A model generated the notes under the pieces. It made no database searches and was not told the DNA's origin. It saw only the letters and a list, made by a program, of their open reading frames with translations. Below are positions 50,863 to 60,806 of a stretch of DNA of 64,000 bases, piece by piece. Both the position numbers and the translations under genes were made by a program. Origin of the DNA: Lysobacter sp. M2-1 (lineage in GTDB: Bacteria > Pseudomonadota > Gammaproteobacteria > Xanthomonadales > Xanthomonadaceae); contig NZ_JAKPBU010000011.1 in NCBI RefSeq assembly GCF_022662495.1, forward strand, positions 347,019-411,018, given 5' to 3'. Each line of letters begins with the position of its first letter. Positions within the stretch are counted from its first letter, which is position 1.

Positions 50863-52224
50863 ATGGCCGAAGCCGTCCGCCACGACAAGACCGCGCGCCA
50901 GCTGCGTCTGCTTTCCGACGCGCTGGACAGCGGGCGTCTTGGACCCGTGCGGCGGCACGTCAACACGCTGTCTCCCGCAGAGATCGGCAACCTGCTCGAA
51001 TCGCTGCCGCCGGGCAAACGCGAGATCGTGTGGGGACTGGTCGATCCGGAGGACGACGGCGAGGTCCTGGTCCACGTCGGCGACGAGGTGCGCGAAAGCC
51101 TGATCGCGGACATGGACCCCGACGAGCTGGTCGCCGCGGTCGAGGACCTCGACATCGACGATCTCGCCGACCTGGTCGAGGATCTGCCCGATACGGTCAT
51201 CGACGAAGTCCTCAAGTCGATGGACCGCGAGAACCGCGAGCGCCTGGAACAGGTGTTGTCCTACGACGAGGACACCGCCGGCCGCCTGATGAACCCCGAC
51301 GTGGTCACGGTGCGCGCCGACACCACCGTCGACGTGGTGCTGCGCTACCTGCGCCTGCGCGGCGAGCTGCCCGAGCACACCGACCACCTGTACGTGGTCA
51401 ACCGCCGTCACCAGCTGATGGGCTGGGTGGCGATCCAGGACCTGGTGACGAGCGACCCGAGCACGCCGATCAACAAGCTGATCGACGAGGAACTCGAGTC
51501 GATCCATGTCGACGAATCCAACGAGAACGTCGCCCGCGAATTCTCCGACAACGACTGGGTCTCGGCGCCGGTGGTGGACGAAGGCAATGTGCTGCTCGGC
51601 CGCATCACCATCGACGACGTGGTCGACATCATCCGCGAACAGGCCGAACACCAGGCGCTGGGCGCGGCCGGCCTGAACGAGGACGAGGACCTGTTCAGCC
51701 CGGTGCCGCGCGCGGCCAAGCGACGCGCGATCTGGCTGGGCATCAACCTGGCGACGGCGTTCCTGGCCTCGTGGGTGATCGGCCGGTTCGAGGGCACTCT
51801 CGAGCGGATCGTGGCGCTGGCGGTACTGATGCCGATCGTGGCCAGCATGGGCGGCGTGGCCGGCACCCAGACGCTGACCCTGATGGTGCGCGGCCTGGCC
51901 CTGGGCCAGGTGGCGCGCGGCAACCTGCGTCCGATCCTGCGCAAGGAAGTGCTGGTCGGCCTGCTCAACGGCGTGGTCTGGGCGGTGGTGGTCGGCATCG
52001 TTGCCGCGCTGTGGTTCCAGGACGCCCCGCTCGGGATGGTGATCGCCGCGGCGATGGTGATCAACCTGGCCGTAGCCGCGCTGGCCGGCGTGCTGGTACC
52101 GCTTACCCTAAAGCGCATGGACATCGACCCGGCCCTCGCCGGGGGCGTGGTCCTGACTACGGTGACCGACGTGGTCGGCTTCCTGAGCTTCCTTGGCCTG
52201 GCGACCCTGATCCTGTTGCGTTGA
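50863..52224 (+). CDS. mgtE: Magnesium transporter MgtE
   Basis: A 453-residue Mg2+ channel. The N-terminal superhelical domain (about 30-135), two CBS domains (about 140-260) with VTVRADTTVDVVL, and five membrane helices from about 288 follow in the usual order. The pore-forming IVASMGGVAGTQTLTLMVRG segment is present. GATAAT at 50778-50783 is a likely -10 box, leaving a leader of about 70 bases. It follows ptsI by 205 bases. Confidence 0.94.
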   Translation: MAEAVRHDKTARQLRLLSDALDSGRLGPVRRHVNTLSPAEIGNLLESLPPGKREIVWGLVDPEDDGEVLVHVGDEVRESLIADMDPDELVAAVEDLDIDDLADLVEDLPDTVIDEVLKSMDRENRERLEQVLSYDEDTAGRLMNPDVVTVRADTTVDVVLRYLRLRGELPEHTDHLYVVNRRHQLMGWVAIQDLVTSDPSTPINKLIDEELESIHVDESNENVAREFSDNDWVSAPVVDEGNVLLGRITIDDVVDIIREQAEHQALGAAGLNEDEDLFSPVPRAAKRRAIWLGINLATAFLASWVIGRFEGTLERIVALAVLMPIVASMGGVAGTQTLTLMVRGLALGQVARGNLRPILRKEVLVGLLNGVVWAVVVGIVAALWFQDAPLGMVIAAAMVINLAVAALAGVLVPLTLKRMDIDPALAGGVVLTTVTDVVGFLSFLGLATLILLR

Positions 52225-52243
52225 TGTTCGACGGAGAGATGAC

Positions 52244-53038
52244 ATGCCCCTGCCCCGCAAGATCCTTGTCGCGCTGTCGCTGGCGTTCCTGTGCCTGCTG
52301 GCGGCCTGCATGAGCGCGCCGCAGCGCAGCGTCGGCGAGTTCGTGGAGCGCAGCGTCGACGTCGACGGCAGCACCTACCGTTACCAGGTGTTCGTCCCGT
52401 CCAGCGCCGCTGGCGGGAAGCGGCCGCCGGTGATCCTGTTCCTGCACGGCTCCGGAGAACGCGGCAGCGACAACCACAAGCAGGTGGACGTGGGCATCGG
52501 CGGTTACGTGCGCGCGCACCTGTCGGACTTCCCGGCCATCGTGGTGTTTCCGCAGGCGCCGGAGAACATGGAATGGAACCAGGTCGCGGACATGGCCTTC
52601 GCACAGCTCGACGCCGCCACGCGCGAATTCAACGGCGATCCGGACCGCACCTACCTGACCGGCCTGTCGATGGGTGGGTACGGCACTTGGGACTACGCCC
52701 TGCGCTCGCCGCAGCGGTTCGCGGCACTGGTGCCGATCTGCGGCGGGCTGACCCATCCGGAACGCCCATCGATGAATGTGCAGGGCATCGCCGGCCTGGC
52801 CGATCCCTACGCGGCGGTCGCCGCGAAACTGCACGAAATCCCGGTCTGGATCTTCCACGGCGCGAAGGACGACACAGTTCCGCCGGAATTTTCGCGCCGC
52901 ATGGATGCCGCACTGAAGGCGGCGGGCGCGAAGGACGCGCGCCATACCGAGTTTCCCGATGCCAGCCACAACAGCTGGGATCCCGCCTACCAGGAAACGC
53001 CGGCGCTGTGGCCCTGGCTGTTCGCGCAACGGAAGTAG
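52244..53038 (+). CDS. Alpha/beta-hydrolase esterase lipoprotein
   Basis: A 264-residue secreted hydrolase with lipobox LLAAC (C22). The alpha/beta fold has the oxyanion region ILFLHGSGERG, the nucleophile elbow GLSMGGYGTWD, and likely acid and histidine in HGAKDDTVPPE and DASHNSWDPAY. It belongs to the polyhydroxybutyrate-depolymerase/feruloyl-esterase-like (prolyl oligopeptidase) group. Substrate unknown. Confidence 0.85.
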   Translation: MPLPRKILVALSLAFLCLLAACMSAPQRSVGEFVERSVDVDGSTYRYQVFVPSSAAGGKRPPVILFLHGSGERGSDNHKQVDVGIGGYVRAHLSDFPAIVVFPQAPENMEWNQVADMAFAQLDAATREFNGDPDRTYLTGLSMGGYGTWDYALRSPQRFAALVPICGGLTHPERPSMNVQGIAGLADPYAAVAAKLHEIPVWIFHGAKDDTVPPEFSRRMDAALKAAGAKDARHTEFPDASHNSWDPAYQETPALWPWLFAQRK

Positions 53039-53067
53039 GGTCCGCTCGAGGCGACAGCAGCCCGAAC

Positions 53068-54009
53068 TCAGGAGCCCCCGCGCCCCATTAGCGCTTCGAG
53101 CACGGCCATCCGCACCGCCACGCCATTGCGTACCTGGCGCAGGATCAGCGACTGCGGGCCATCGGCCACGGCGTCGTCGATCTCCACGCCCCGGTTCATC
53201 GGTCCCGGATGCAGCACCACTGCATCGGGCGCTGCCCTGCGCAGGCGTTGCGGAGTCAGGCCGTAGTCGCGGTGGTAGTCCTCGAGCGAGTCGACCAGGC
53301 CTTCGGTCATGCGCTCGCGCTGCAGACGCAGCATCATCACCGCGTCCACGTGCTCCAGCGCGGCTTCGAAATCCTGGGTGACGATGCATCCCGCCAGGGT
53401 GTCGTCTTCCGGCAGCAGCGCCGCCGGTCCGCAGACGCGGATCTCGCCCGCGCCCAAGGCACGCAACGCATGTAGATCGGAACGCGCGACCCGCGAGTGG
53501 CGCACGTCGCCGACGATCAGCACCTTCAGCTCGCGGAAATCCATCCCTTTCGCCTGGCGCAGGGTCAGCATGTCGAGCAGACCCTGGGTGGGATGCGCGC
53601 TGCGCCCGTCGCCGGCATTGAGCAGGGCGGTTCCGGGCGCGGCGCTTGCCGCCAGTTCGGCCACCGCGCCATCGTGGGCATGTCGCACCACGAAGCCACG
53701 CACCCCCATCGCCTCGATGTTGCGCAGCGTGTCGAGCGCGGTCTCGCCCTTGGTCGTGGAGGACGTGGACGCATCGAAGCCCAGCACGTCCGCGCCAAGG
53801 CGCTGCGCGGCACGCTGGAAGCTCAGGCGCGTGCGCGTGGAGGGTTCGAAGAACAGCGTGCAGACCGCGACGCCTTCCAGCGTGGAGCGGTCGTCGATGC
53901 CGTCGAGCATCGCCTGCGCCCGGTCGAGCAGGGCCGTCAGCGTCGCCGGCGACAGGCCATCGAGCGTCAGCAGGTGGCGCAGGCGTCCATCTTGATCGAC
54001 CTGGGGCAT
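53068..54009 (-). CDS. pyrB: Aspartate carbamoyltransferase catalytic subunit
   Basis: A 313-residue PyrB, second step of pyrimidine synthesis. The carbamoyl-phosphate motif is FFEPSTRTRLSFQ; DASTSSTTKGET, NAGDGRSAHPTQGLLD and VLHPGPMNRGVE follow. No regulatory PyrI is beside it, so it is probably an unregulated form. It lies last in yqgE-ruvX-pyrB. Confidence 0.94.
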   Translation of the reverse strand: MPQVDQDGRLRHLLTLDGLSPATLTALLDRAQAMLDGIDDRSTLEGVAVCTLFFEPSTRTRLSFQRAAQRLGADVLGFDASTSSTTKGETALDTLRNIEAMGVRGFVVRHAHDGAVAELAASAAPGTALLNAGDGRSAHPTQGLLDMLTLRQAKGMDFRELKVLIVGDVRHSRVARSDLHALRALGAGEIRVCGPAALLPEDDTLAGCIVTQDFEAALEHVDAVMMLRLQRERMTEGLVDSLEDYHRDYGLTPQRLRRAAPDAVVLHPGPMNRGVEIDDAVADGPQSLILRQVRNGVAVRMAVLEALMGRGGS

Positions 54010-54125
54010 CGGAACGTCTCGTTGAAGACTTGTTGCAAACCCCTCTTCCCGGGGCAGGGTTGGGCGGACGCGCCTGTTCGCACGGCCACCACGTGTACCG
54101 CCGGCGCCGATGCGGCCGCGCCGCT

Positions 54126-54599
54126 TCAGACCACCTCGACACCCTCGTCCGGCGACGCCAGCCAGCGCTCCACGATCACCGCCGCGGCTACCGCATCTAG
54201 CGCTGCAGCATCGCGGCGGCGGCGACGGCCTTCGGCACGGTCCAGCGCGAAACGCTGCGCCGCCTCGATCGAACTGGCGCGCTCATCCACCAGCACCACC
54301 GGCAGCGCGTAGCGCGCCTGCAGTTCGCGGGCGAAGGCATGCGCACGCCGCCGGATCGGCTGGTCGCCCCCGTCCAGGGTCATGGGATCGCCCACCACCA
54401 GCCCATCCGGGCGCCATTCGCTGCGCAGCCGGTCGATCGCCGTCCAGTCCGGCTTGTCGTGATGCACGTCGATCACCGCCAGTGCGCGTGCACCGTGGCC
54501 GAAGGCGCTGCCCACCGCCACGCCGATGCGCCTGGCACCCACGTCGAAACCCAGCACGGTGCCGTCGTGGCGGATCCGGCCCGGCGTGGTCGCGACCAT
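54126..54599 (-). CDS. ruvX: Putative pre-16S rRNA nuclease (YqgF/RuvX)
   Basis: A 157-residue RNase-H-like protein for 5' end maturation of 16S rRNA. VLGFDVGARRIGVAVGSAFG holds the first acidic residue; VVGDPMTLDG, VVLVDERASSIEA and RRRRDAAALDAVAAAVI hold the others. Three bases after yqgE. An N-terminal lead of about 14 residues precedes the core. Confidence 0.92.
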   Translation of the reverse strand: MVATTPGRIRHDGTVLGFDVGARRIGVAVGSAFGHGARALAVIDVHHDKPDWTAIDRLRSEWRPDGLVVGDPMTLDGGDQPIRRRAHAFARELQARYALPVVLVDERASSIEAAQRFALDRAEGRRRRRDAAALDAVAAAVIVERWLASPDEGVEVV

Positions 54600-54602
54600 G
54601 GC

Positions 54603-55166
54603 TCAGGCATGCCCCGAATAATCCGCCATCCGCGACAGATCCACGCCGATGCGCCCGGCGGCGCTTTGCCAGCGGTGCCCTACCGGCGTAGCGAACAGCA
54701 GCTCGGCATCCGCAGGCGCGGTCAGCCAGCTGTTCTCGCCCAGTTCGTATTCCAGCTGGCCGGCGCCCCAGCCGGCGCAGCCGAGCGCGACGGTGGCGTT
54801 GGGCGGACCTTCGCCGCGCGCCATGGCCTCGAGGATGTCGCGCGACGTGGTGACATACAGGCCGTCGGCGATCGCCATGCTCGAGTCCCAGGCGCGACCG
54901 CCATCGTGCAGCACGAAACCGCGCTCCGGATGCACCGGGCCGCCCGCCAGCACCGCCTGCGCGCACAGGCGCTCGTCGTCGCTGGCGATCTGCATCTGCT
55001 GCAGCACGTCGCCCAGGGTGTATTCGGAAGTGCGGTTGACCACGATGCCCATCGCGCCGTCGGCATCGTGCTGGCAGATCAGGGTCACGCTGCGCGCGAA
55101 GTTGGGATCGGCCAGCGCGGGCAGCGCGATGAGCAGCTGGTTGGCGAAGGACACTTCCCCGTTCAT
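54603..55166 (-). CDS. YqgE/AlgH family protein
   Basis: A 187-residue UPF0301 protein, the standard partner of yqg[43 protein letters not shown] and [16 protein letters not shown] are the family landmarks. Function unsettled; linked to alginate control in Pseudomonas. An ATG nine bases upstream (55175) is an alternative start. Confidence 0.92.
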   Translation of the reverse strand: MNGEVSFANQLLIALPALADPNFARSVTLICQHDADGAMGIVVNRTSEYTLGDVLQQMQIASDDERLCAQAVLAGGPVHPERGFVLHDGGRAWDSSMAIADGLYVTTSRDILEAMARGEGPPNATVALGCAGWGAGQLEYELGENSWLTAPADAELLFATPVGHRWQSAAGRIGVDLSRMADYSGHA

Positions 55167-55226
55167 GACCCCCATTCTACCGGCTAGGATGGTGGCCGGC
55201 TTCCCGCCGTCACTGCCGGAACTCCC

Positions 55227-55784
55227 ATGTCGGGTTACTGCGACTTCGCCCCCGGGCACCCCGTCCACGCCTCCTACCATGCGACCGAATACGGATTCCC
55301 GCAGCGCGAGGAGTCGGCCCTGTTCGAGCGCCTGCTGCTGGAGATCAACCAGGCCGGCCTGAGCTGGGAAACCATCCTGAAGAAGCGGGACGGTTTCCGG
55401 CGCGCCTACCACGACTTCGACGTCGACACGGTCGCGGGCTATGGCGAGCGCGACCGCGCGCGGCTGCTGGCCGACCCCGGCATCATCCGCAACCGGCTCA
55501 AGGTGGATGCGGCGATCCACAACGCGCAGGTGGTGCGGGGGCTGCGCGACTCGCATGGCGGCTTCGCCGAATGGCTCGACGCCCATTTCCGCAACGATGG
55601 ACAGACGCGAAGCAAGGCAGACTGGGTCAAGCTGTTCCGCAAGACCTTCCGCTTCACCGGCGGCGAGATCACTGGCGAATTCCTGATGAGCCTGGGCTAC
55701 CTGCCCGGCGCGCACCATGAGGCGTGCCCCGTCCAGCGCAAGCTCGCGAAGCTGCGGCCAAAACCGATGTGGATGCGCCCATAG
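55227..55784 (+). CDS. tag: DNA-3-methyladenine glycosylase I
   Basis: A 185-residue Tag enzyme that removes 3-methyladenine from DNA. Zinc-staple ligands are C5 and H18 near the start and H/C in GAHHEACPV at the end. [19 protein letters not shown] and [13 protein letters not shown] are typical. Divergent from yqgE. Confidence 0.93.
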   Translation: MSGYCDFAPGHPVHASYHATEYGFPQREESALFERLLLEINQAGLSWETILKKRDGFRRAYHDFDVDTVAGYGERDRARLLADPGIIRNRLKVDAAIHNAQVVRGLRDSHGGFAEWLDAHFRNDGQTRSKADWVKLFRKTFRFTGGEITGEFLMSLGYLPGAHHEACPVQRKLAKLRPKPMWMRP

Positions 55785-55802
55785 GGTGCGCCCTGGCGCA
55801 CC
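55785..55802. terminator. Short hairpin between convergent genes
   Basis: GGTGCGCC-CT-GGCGCACC directly after the tag stop, between convergent tag and the FKBP gene; no T run follows. Confidence 0.35.
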
Positions 55803-55840
55803 ATCGATCGATCGACGGCAGCGGTGCGCACGGGGGCGAC

Positions 55841-56299
55841 TTATTTCACGCCGAACTGGATCTCGTCGGGCGTGGCCAGGCGCACGTCCACGACTTCCAC
55901 ATCGAGCTTGAAGGTCTTGCCCGCCAGCGGATGGTTGCCGTCCACGCCGATGCTGTCCTCGTCGACCGAGGTCACCACCACGTCCAGCGGGCCGCGCGCG
56001 GTCCGGGCCTGCAGCCTGCTTCCCACCACCGGCGCCGTCGTACCGTTGAAGGCCGAACGCGGCAGGGTCTGCACCAGCTCGGGATGATGCGGGCCGAACC
56101 CATGCTGCGGCTCGACGGTCACCTCGAAGCGGTCGCCAGCCTTGCGGCCTTCGAGCGCCTGCTCCAGCGCCGGGATGATGCCGCCGCCGCCCTGCAGATG
56201 CAGCAGCGGTGCATGGCCCTGGGTACTTGCGAGAGTGTTGCCGCTGTCGTCCGTCAGGGTGAAATGGACGGTGGCGACACGGCGATCGGCGATTTCCAT
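55841..56299 (-). CDS. FKBP-type peptidyl-prolyl isomerase (SlyD/FkpB-like)
   Basis: A 152-residue cytoplasmic FKBP-fold isomerase with an insert-in-flap chaperone domain (about 70-122). [43 protein letters not shown] and [17 protein letters not shown] are diagnostic. It lacks the histidine-rich tail of SlyD, so it is nearer FkpB in size. It stands alone, convergent with tag. Confidence 0.9.
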   Translation of the reverse strand: MEIADRRVATVHFTLTDDSGNTLASTQGHAPLLHLQGGGGIIPALEQALEGRKAGDRFEVTVEPQHGFGPHHPELVQTLPRSAFNGTTAPVVGSRLQARTARGPLDVVVTSVDEDSIGVDGNHPLAGKTFKLDVEVVDVRLATPDEIQFGVK

Positions 56300-56379
56300 G
56301 GAACGTCCCTGGTTGCATGCGAAGCCGCGATCATGCGGCCGGCGACGTAAAAGATTCGCATATGCGGAGCTGGCTGCGC

Positions 56380-56407
56380 AAAAAAAAGGGGCGCCATGCG
56401 CCCCTTT
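56380..56407 (-). terminator. Terminator of the pilT-pilU operon
   Basis: GGGGCGC (56388-56394), loop CAT, GCGCCCC (56398-56404), with an A tract at 56380-56387 that reads as T8 on the minus strand. Minus-strand intrinsic terminator 24 bases after the pilU stop. Confidence 0.9.
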
Positions 56408-56431
56408 CGACGTCGGGTGCGGCGCGGGGAA

Positions 56432-57562
56432 TCAGCGCACCTCTGCGACCTCGACTCCATCCATGCCCTGGGCCAGGGTCTGCGCGTCGCCGCCCTGGGC
56501 CAGTTTGATCCGCAGGCGGACCTCGTTCTGCGAATCGGCGTAGCGCAGCGCGTCCTCGTAGCTGATCTCGCCGGCCTGGTACAGCTCGAACAGGCTCTGG
56601 TCGAAGGTCTTCATGCCCAGTTGCACCGAGTCCTTCATCACTTCCTTGAGTTTGTGGATCTCGCCGTCGCGGATGTAGTCCTGGACCAGCGGCGTGCCGA
56701 GCAGGATCTCCATCGCCACCCGCCGCCCCTTGCCGTCTGGCGTTGGGATCAGCTGCTGCGCGACCACGCCCTTCAGGTTCAGCGACAGGTCCATCAGCAG
56801 CTGGCCGCGGCGGTCCTCGGGAAAGAAGTTGATGATCCGGTCCATCGCCTGGTTGGCGTTGTTGGCGTGCAGGGTGCACAGCACCAGGTGGCCGGTTTCG
56901 GCGAAGGCGATGGCATGGTCCATGCCCTCGCGGGTGCGCACCTCGCCGATCATGATCACGTCGGGCGCCTGGCGAAGGGTGTTCTTCAGCGCGTTGTCCC
57001 AGCTGTCGGTGTCGATCCCGACCTCGCGCTGCGTGATGATGCAGCCTTCGTGCTTGTGCACGAATTCGATCGGATCCTCGATCGTGATGATGTGGCCGGT
57101 CGAGTTCAGGTTGCGGTAGCCAATCATCGCCGCGAGCGAAGTCGATTTGCCCGTGCCGGTGGCGCCGACGAAGATGATGATCCCGCGCTTGGTCATCGCC
57201 AGGGTCTTGACGATCGGCGGCAGGTTCAGCTCCTCGACGCTCGGAATCTTGGTCTCGATCCGGCGCAGCACCATGCCCACCTGGTTGCGCTGGTAGAAGC
57301 AGCTGATGCGGAAGCGTCCCACCCCGGCCACGCCGATCGCGAAGTTGCACTCGTGGGTTCTTTCGAATTCCTCGCGCTGCGGCGGGCTCATGACGTTCAG
57401 CACGAGGTCGCGGCTCTGCTGCGGCGTCAGCGGCTCCTGGGTGATGGGCGAGATCTTGCCGTGGACCTTCATCGACGGCGGCATGCCCGCGGTGATGAAC
57501 AGATCCGACGCCTTCTGATGCGCCATCAGCTTGAGGAACGAGGTGAAATCGATGGTGCTCAT
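56432..57562 (-). CDS. pilU: Type IV pilus retraction ATPase PilU
   Basis: A 376-residue PilT-like ATPase. The Walker A motif is GATGTGKST (133-141), with the aspartate-box region IIIFVG, Walker B-like VIMIGEVRTREGM and His-box CTLHANNANQAMDRI. PilU retracts pili only with PilT. A long tail after the core (KLAQGGDAQTLAQGMDGV) is characteristic of PilU. Confidence 0.95.
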   Translation of the reverse strand: MSTIDFTSFLKLMAHQKASDLFITAGMPPSMKVHGKISPITQEPLTPQQSRDLVLNVMSPPQREEFERTHECNFAIGVAGVGRFRISCFYQRNQVGMVLRRIETKIPSVEELNLPPIVKTLAMTKRGIIIFVGATGTGKSTSLAAMIGYRNLNSTGHIITIEDPIEFVHKHEGCIITQREVGIDTDSWDNALKNTLRQAPDVIMIGEVRTREGMDHAIAFAETGHLVLCTLHANNANQAMDRIINFFPEDRRGQLLMDLSLNLKGVVAQQLIPTPDGKGRRVAMEILLGTPLVQDYIRDGEIHKLKEVMKDSVQLGMKTFDQSLFELYQAGEISYEDALRYADSQNEVRLRIKLAQGGDAQTLAQGMDGVEVAEVR

Positions 57563-57583
57563 GGCTGTGCTCCGGTCGCGCCG

Positions 57584-58621
57584 TCACTCGAACAGGCGCT
57601 TGTCCTTGGCGTATTCACGGGCCTGCTGCTTGGCCACCTGGCCGCGCTTGACCAGGTCCTGCAGGTGCTGGTCCAGGGTCATCATGCCGTGCTGCTGGCC
57701 GGTCTGGATCGACGAATACATCTGCGCGACCTTGTCCTCGCGGATCAGGTTGCGGATCGCCGGGGTGCCGACCATGATCTCCCACGCCGCGGTGCGGCCG
57801 CCGCCGATCTTCTTCAGCAGCGCCTGGCTAATCACCGCGCGCAGCGATTCGGACAGCATCGAGCGCACCATCGGCTTCTCGCCGGCCGGGAACACGTCGA
57901 TGATGCGGTCGATGGTCTTGGCCGCGCTCGATGTATGCAGGGTGGCGAACACCAGGTGGCCGGTCTCCGCGGCGGTCAGCGCCAGGCGGATGGTCTCGAT
58001 GTCGCGCATTTCGCCGACCAGGATGTAGTCCGGGTCTTCGCGCAGGGCCGAGCGCAGAGCCTCATTGAAGCCGTGGGTGTCGCGGTGCACCTCGCGCTGG
58101 TTGATCAGGCACTTCTGCGAGGTATGCACGAACTCGATCGGATCCTCGATCGAGAGGATGTGCGCGTATTCGCTCTTGTTGACGTGGTCGAGCATCGCCG
58201 CCAGCGTGGTCGACTTGCCCGAGCCGGTCGGTCCGGTCACCAGGATCAGGCCCTGCGGCTGGTCGATCAGGTCGCGGAAGATCGCAGGGCAGCCCAGGTC
58301 CTCCAGGGTCAGCACCTGCGAGGGAATGGTGCGGAACACCGCGCCCGCGCCGCGGTTCTGGTTGAAGGCATTGACGCGGAACCGCGCCAGCCCGGGAATC
58401 TCGAATGAGAAGTCCACTTCGAGGAACTCCTCGAAGTCGCGGCGCTGCTTGTCCGACATGATGTCGTAGACCAGCGCATGGACCTGCTTGTGGTCGAAGG
58501 CCGGGACGTTGATCCGGCGCACGTCGCCGTCCACCCGGATCATCGGCGGCAGCCCCGCGGACAGATGCAGGTCCGAGGCCTTGTTCTTGACCGAAAACGC
58601 CAACAGTTCGGCGATATCCAT
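57584..58621 (-). CDS. pilT: Type IV pilus retraction ATPase PilT
   Basis: A 345-residue hexameric retraction motor. Walker A GPTGSGKST (130-138), YILVGEMRDIETIRLALTAAETGHL and FATLHTSSAAKTIDRIIDVFPAGEK are conserved. It is 21 bases upstream of pilU. Retraction pulls DNA-bound pili, linking this locus functionally to the ComEA-like gene at 10.6 kb. Confidence 0.96.
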   Translation of the reverse strand: MDIAELLAFSVKNKASDLHLSAGLPPMIRVDGDVRRINVPAFDHKQVHALVYDIMSDKQRRDFEEFLEVDFSFEIPGLARFRVNAFNQNRGAGAVFRTIPSQVLTLEDLGCPAIFRDLIDQPQGLILVTGPTGSGKSTTLAAMLDHVNKSEYAHILSIEDPIEFVHTSQKCLINQREVHRDTHGFNEALRSALREDPDYILVGEMRDIETIRLALTAAETGHLVFATLHTSSAAKTIDRIIDVFPAGEKPMVRSMLSESLRAVISQALLKKIGGGRTAAWEIMVGTPAIRNLIREDKVAQMYSSIQTGQQHGMMTLDQHLQDLVKRGQVAKQQAREYAKDKRLFE

Positions 58622-58750
58622 GCGTGCTCCCCTGCACTCGAATGGAACGGCAGCTGATATTTGGGTTGTGTGCCCCCTCGGGCCAGTATAGCGCCGCCAC
58701 CCCAGCACCAAACTGCCAACTCCATCGTACTCCCAACAGGATGTCCCGAC

Positions 58751-59455
58751 TTGCTCGCGAACGATCTGCACGAGGTCCTGCAAGCTCTTGATAACGCGGC
58801 ACGGCAGCTGGATCGGCCAGCGCCGCGCCTGCTCGCGGTCTCCAAGACCCAGCCGCCCGAGGCGATCCGCGCCCTTGCCGGACTGGGTCAGCGCGCCTTC
58901 GGCGAAAACTATGTGCAGGAAGCACTGTGCAAGCAGGCGGCGCTGGCCGGGCTCGAACTGGAGTGGCACCTGATCGGGCACCTGCAGTCGAACAAGGCCG
59001 CCGACGCGGCGCGGGCCTTCGACTGGGTCCAGAGCGTCGACCGGGCCAAGCTGGTGGACGCGCTGGCCCGGCACCGGCCCGCGGACCTACCGCCGCTGAA
59101 CGTGCTGGTCCAGGTGAACATCGATGATGAAACCAGCAAGCACGGCTGCGGGCCGGATGAGGTCGATGCACTGGCCGCCGCCATCGCCTTGCAGCCGCGG
59201 CTGACCCTGCGTGGACTGATGGCGATTCCGTCCCCGAAGCCGGACCTGCGCCGGCGTCGGCAGGCCTTCGCCGCGATGAAACGCCTGTTCGATGCGCTTG
59301 CGGGGCGCTTCCCGACCGTCGACACCCTGTCGATGGGCATGAGCGAGGATTACCTGGCGGCGTTCGAGGAAGGCGCCACCATGGTGCGGATCGGCACCGC
59401 GCTGTTCGGCGCCCGCAAAAGACCCGTGTCGGGCCAACCCGATATGCTCGGCTGA
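58751..59455 (+). CDS. PLP homeostasis protein YggS
   Basis: A 234-residue YggS/PROSC-type PLP-binding barrel protein. K32 in LAVSKTQPPEAI binds PLP; FGENYVQEA, WHLIGHLQSNKA and LSMGMSEDYLAA are family blocks. The frame is open upstream but that part is proline-rich and non-homologous, so I start at TTG 58751 with AGGA nine bases upstream. ProC follows, the usual pairing. Confidence 0.92.
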   Translation: MLANDLHEVLQALDNAARQLDRPAPRLLAVSKTQPPEAIRALAGLGQRAFGENYVQEALCKQAALAGLELEWHLIGHLQSNKAADAARAFDWVQSVDRAKLVDALARHRPADLPPLNVLVQVNIDDETSKHGCGPDEVDALAAAIALQPRLTLRGLMAIPSPKPDLRRRRQAFAAMKRLFDALAGRFPTVDTLSMGMSEDYLAAFEEGATMVRIGTALFGARKRPVSGQPDMLG

Positions 59456-59476
59456 ATCCAGGCACCATCCAGCATC

Positions 59477-60319
59477 ATGACTCCCAACACCCGACCCGAG
59501 GCATCCGGAACCATCGCTTTCATCGGCGGCGGCAACATGGCGCGCAGCCTGGTCGGCGGACTGATTGCGCGCGGGGCCGACCCCGGCGCGATCCGCATCG
59601 CCGAACCGATGGCCGTGCTGCGCGAAGCGCTGGCGGCGGATTTCGGTGTGCGTGTGTTCGACAGCGGCTCGCAGGCCGTGGCGGATGCCGCGACCTGGGT
59701 GTTCGCCGTGAAGCCGCAGGTGATGCACGAGGTCTGCGAAATGCTGGCACCCCAGGCCCAGGCCACAAAGCCCCTGGTGGTATCGATCGCAGCCGGCATC
59801 ACTGCGGCCCAGCTCGACCGCTGGCTCGGCGGCGGCCTCGCCGTGGTGCGGACGATGCCCAATACCCCCGCCCTGCTCGGCGCGGGCGTCACCGGCCTGT
59901 TCGCAAACGCGCGGGTCGATGCGGCGCAACGACTGGCCGCCGAACGCCTGCTCTCCAGCGCCGGCGCGACCGTCTGGATCGAGGATGAAGCGCTGATGGA
60001 CGCGGTCACGGCCGTGTCCGGCAGCGGCCCGGCCTATGTCTTCCTGCTGGCCGAGGCAATGCAGGCCGCGGGCCAGGCGCAGGGACTGCCGCCGGAAGTC
60101 GCCAGCACCCTGACCCTGCACACGCTGCTCGGCGCCGCGCGCATGCTCACCGAAGGCGATGCCGATGCGACCGAACTGCGCCGGCGTGTGACTTCCCCCG
60201 GGGGCACGACCCAGGCCGCGATCGAAACCTTCGAGGCAGGCGGCTTCCGGGAACTCGTCGCCCGCGCGATCGCCCACGCCGCCGCGCGCGGAGGCGAGCT
60301 GTCGCGTGCCAACGACTGA
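59477..60319 (+). CDS. proC: Pyrroline-5-carboxylate reductase
   Basis: A 280-residue last enzyme of proline synthesis. NADPH motif IAFIGGGNMARSLVGGLIARG (13-33), VFAVKPQVMHEV, RTMPNTPALLGAGVTGLF and the substrate-binding SGSGPAYVFLLAEAM and RRRVTSPGGTTQAAI are present. Confidence 0.95.
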   Translation: MTPNTRPEASGTIAFIGGGNMARSLVGGLIARGADPGAIRIAEPMAVLREALAADFGVRVFDSGSQAVADAATWVFAVKPQVMHEVCEMLAPQAQATKPLVVSIAAGITAAQLDRWLGGGLAVVRTMPNTPALLGAGVTGLFANARVDAAQRLAAERLLSSAGATVWIEDEALMDAVTAVSGSGPAYVFLLAEAMQAAGQAQGLPPEVASTLTLHTLLGAARMLTEGDADATELRRRVTSPGGTTQAAIETFEAGGFRELVARAIAHAAARGGELSRAND

Positions 60320-60320
60320 C

Positions 60321-60803
60321 ATGCCGACTGGCGGGCCTGCGCGGTTTTCCGTCTTACTGGCGGGCGCGTGCCTGGCCATCCTGGCCGGCTGCGGCAGCGA
60401 GCGGACGATGCCGGCGTCCAACGAGGCGGACGCACCCGCCGAGCTGCGCACCGGCGAGGTCACGGTGCGCGCGACGACCCTGCCCACCGCGCGGCTCAAT
60501 CCGGCCATGGCTCGCCAATACGCGATTGCGCCCGATGCCGACAGCGTGCTGCTGGTGATCGGCATGCGCCGCGGCCCACAATCGCAGGAAGCCTCGGTCG
60601 CCGGGCGCGTGAGCGCATCGGCCAGCGATCTGCTGGGCAACCGGCAGACGATCGAGCTGCGCGAGATCCGCAGCGAAGATTTCATCGACTACGTCGGAAC
60701 GGCGCGGGTGTCGATGCCGGACACCTTGCGGTTCGAGATTGTGGCCAAGCCGGATGGCGCGCCCGTGGCGACCCTGCGCTTCCATCGCGACTTCTTTCCC
60801 TGA
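60321..60803 (+). CDS. DUF4426 lipoprotein
   Basis: A 160-residue lipoprotein with lipobox LAILAGC (C24), followed by a DUF4426 domain: VTVRATTLPTARLNPAMARQ, SVLLVIGMRRGPQSQEASVAG and a closing LRFHRDFFP. The family has no established function and commonly follows proC and yggS. An ATG at 60306 in the same frame lies inside proC. Confidence 0.82.
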   Translation: MPTGGPARFSVLLAGACLAILAGCGSERTMPASNEADAPAELRTGEVTVRATTLPTARLNPAMARQYAIAPDADSVLLVIGMRRGPQSQEASVAGRVSASASDLLGNRQTIELREIRSEDFIDYVGTARVSMPDTLRFEIVAKPDGAPVATLRFHRDFFP

Positions 60804-60806
60804 CCT

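Noticed and set aside
56396..58408. Plus-strand open frame of 670 codons across pilU and pilT
   Set aside because: Shadow of two well-conserved ATPase genes on the minus strand; no motif and no ribosome site.
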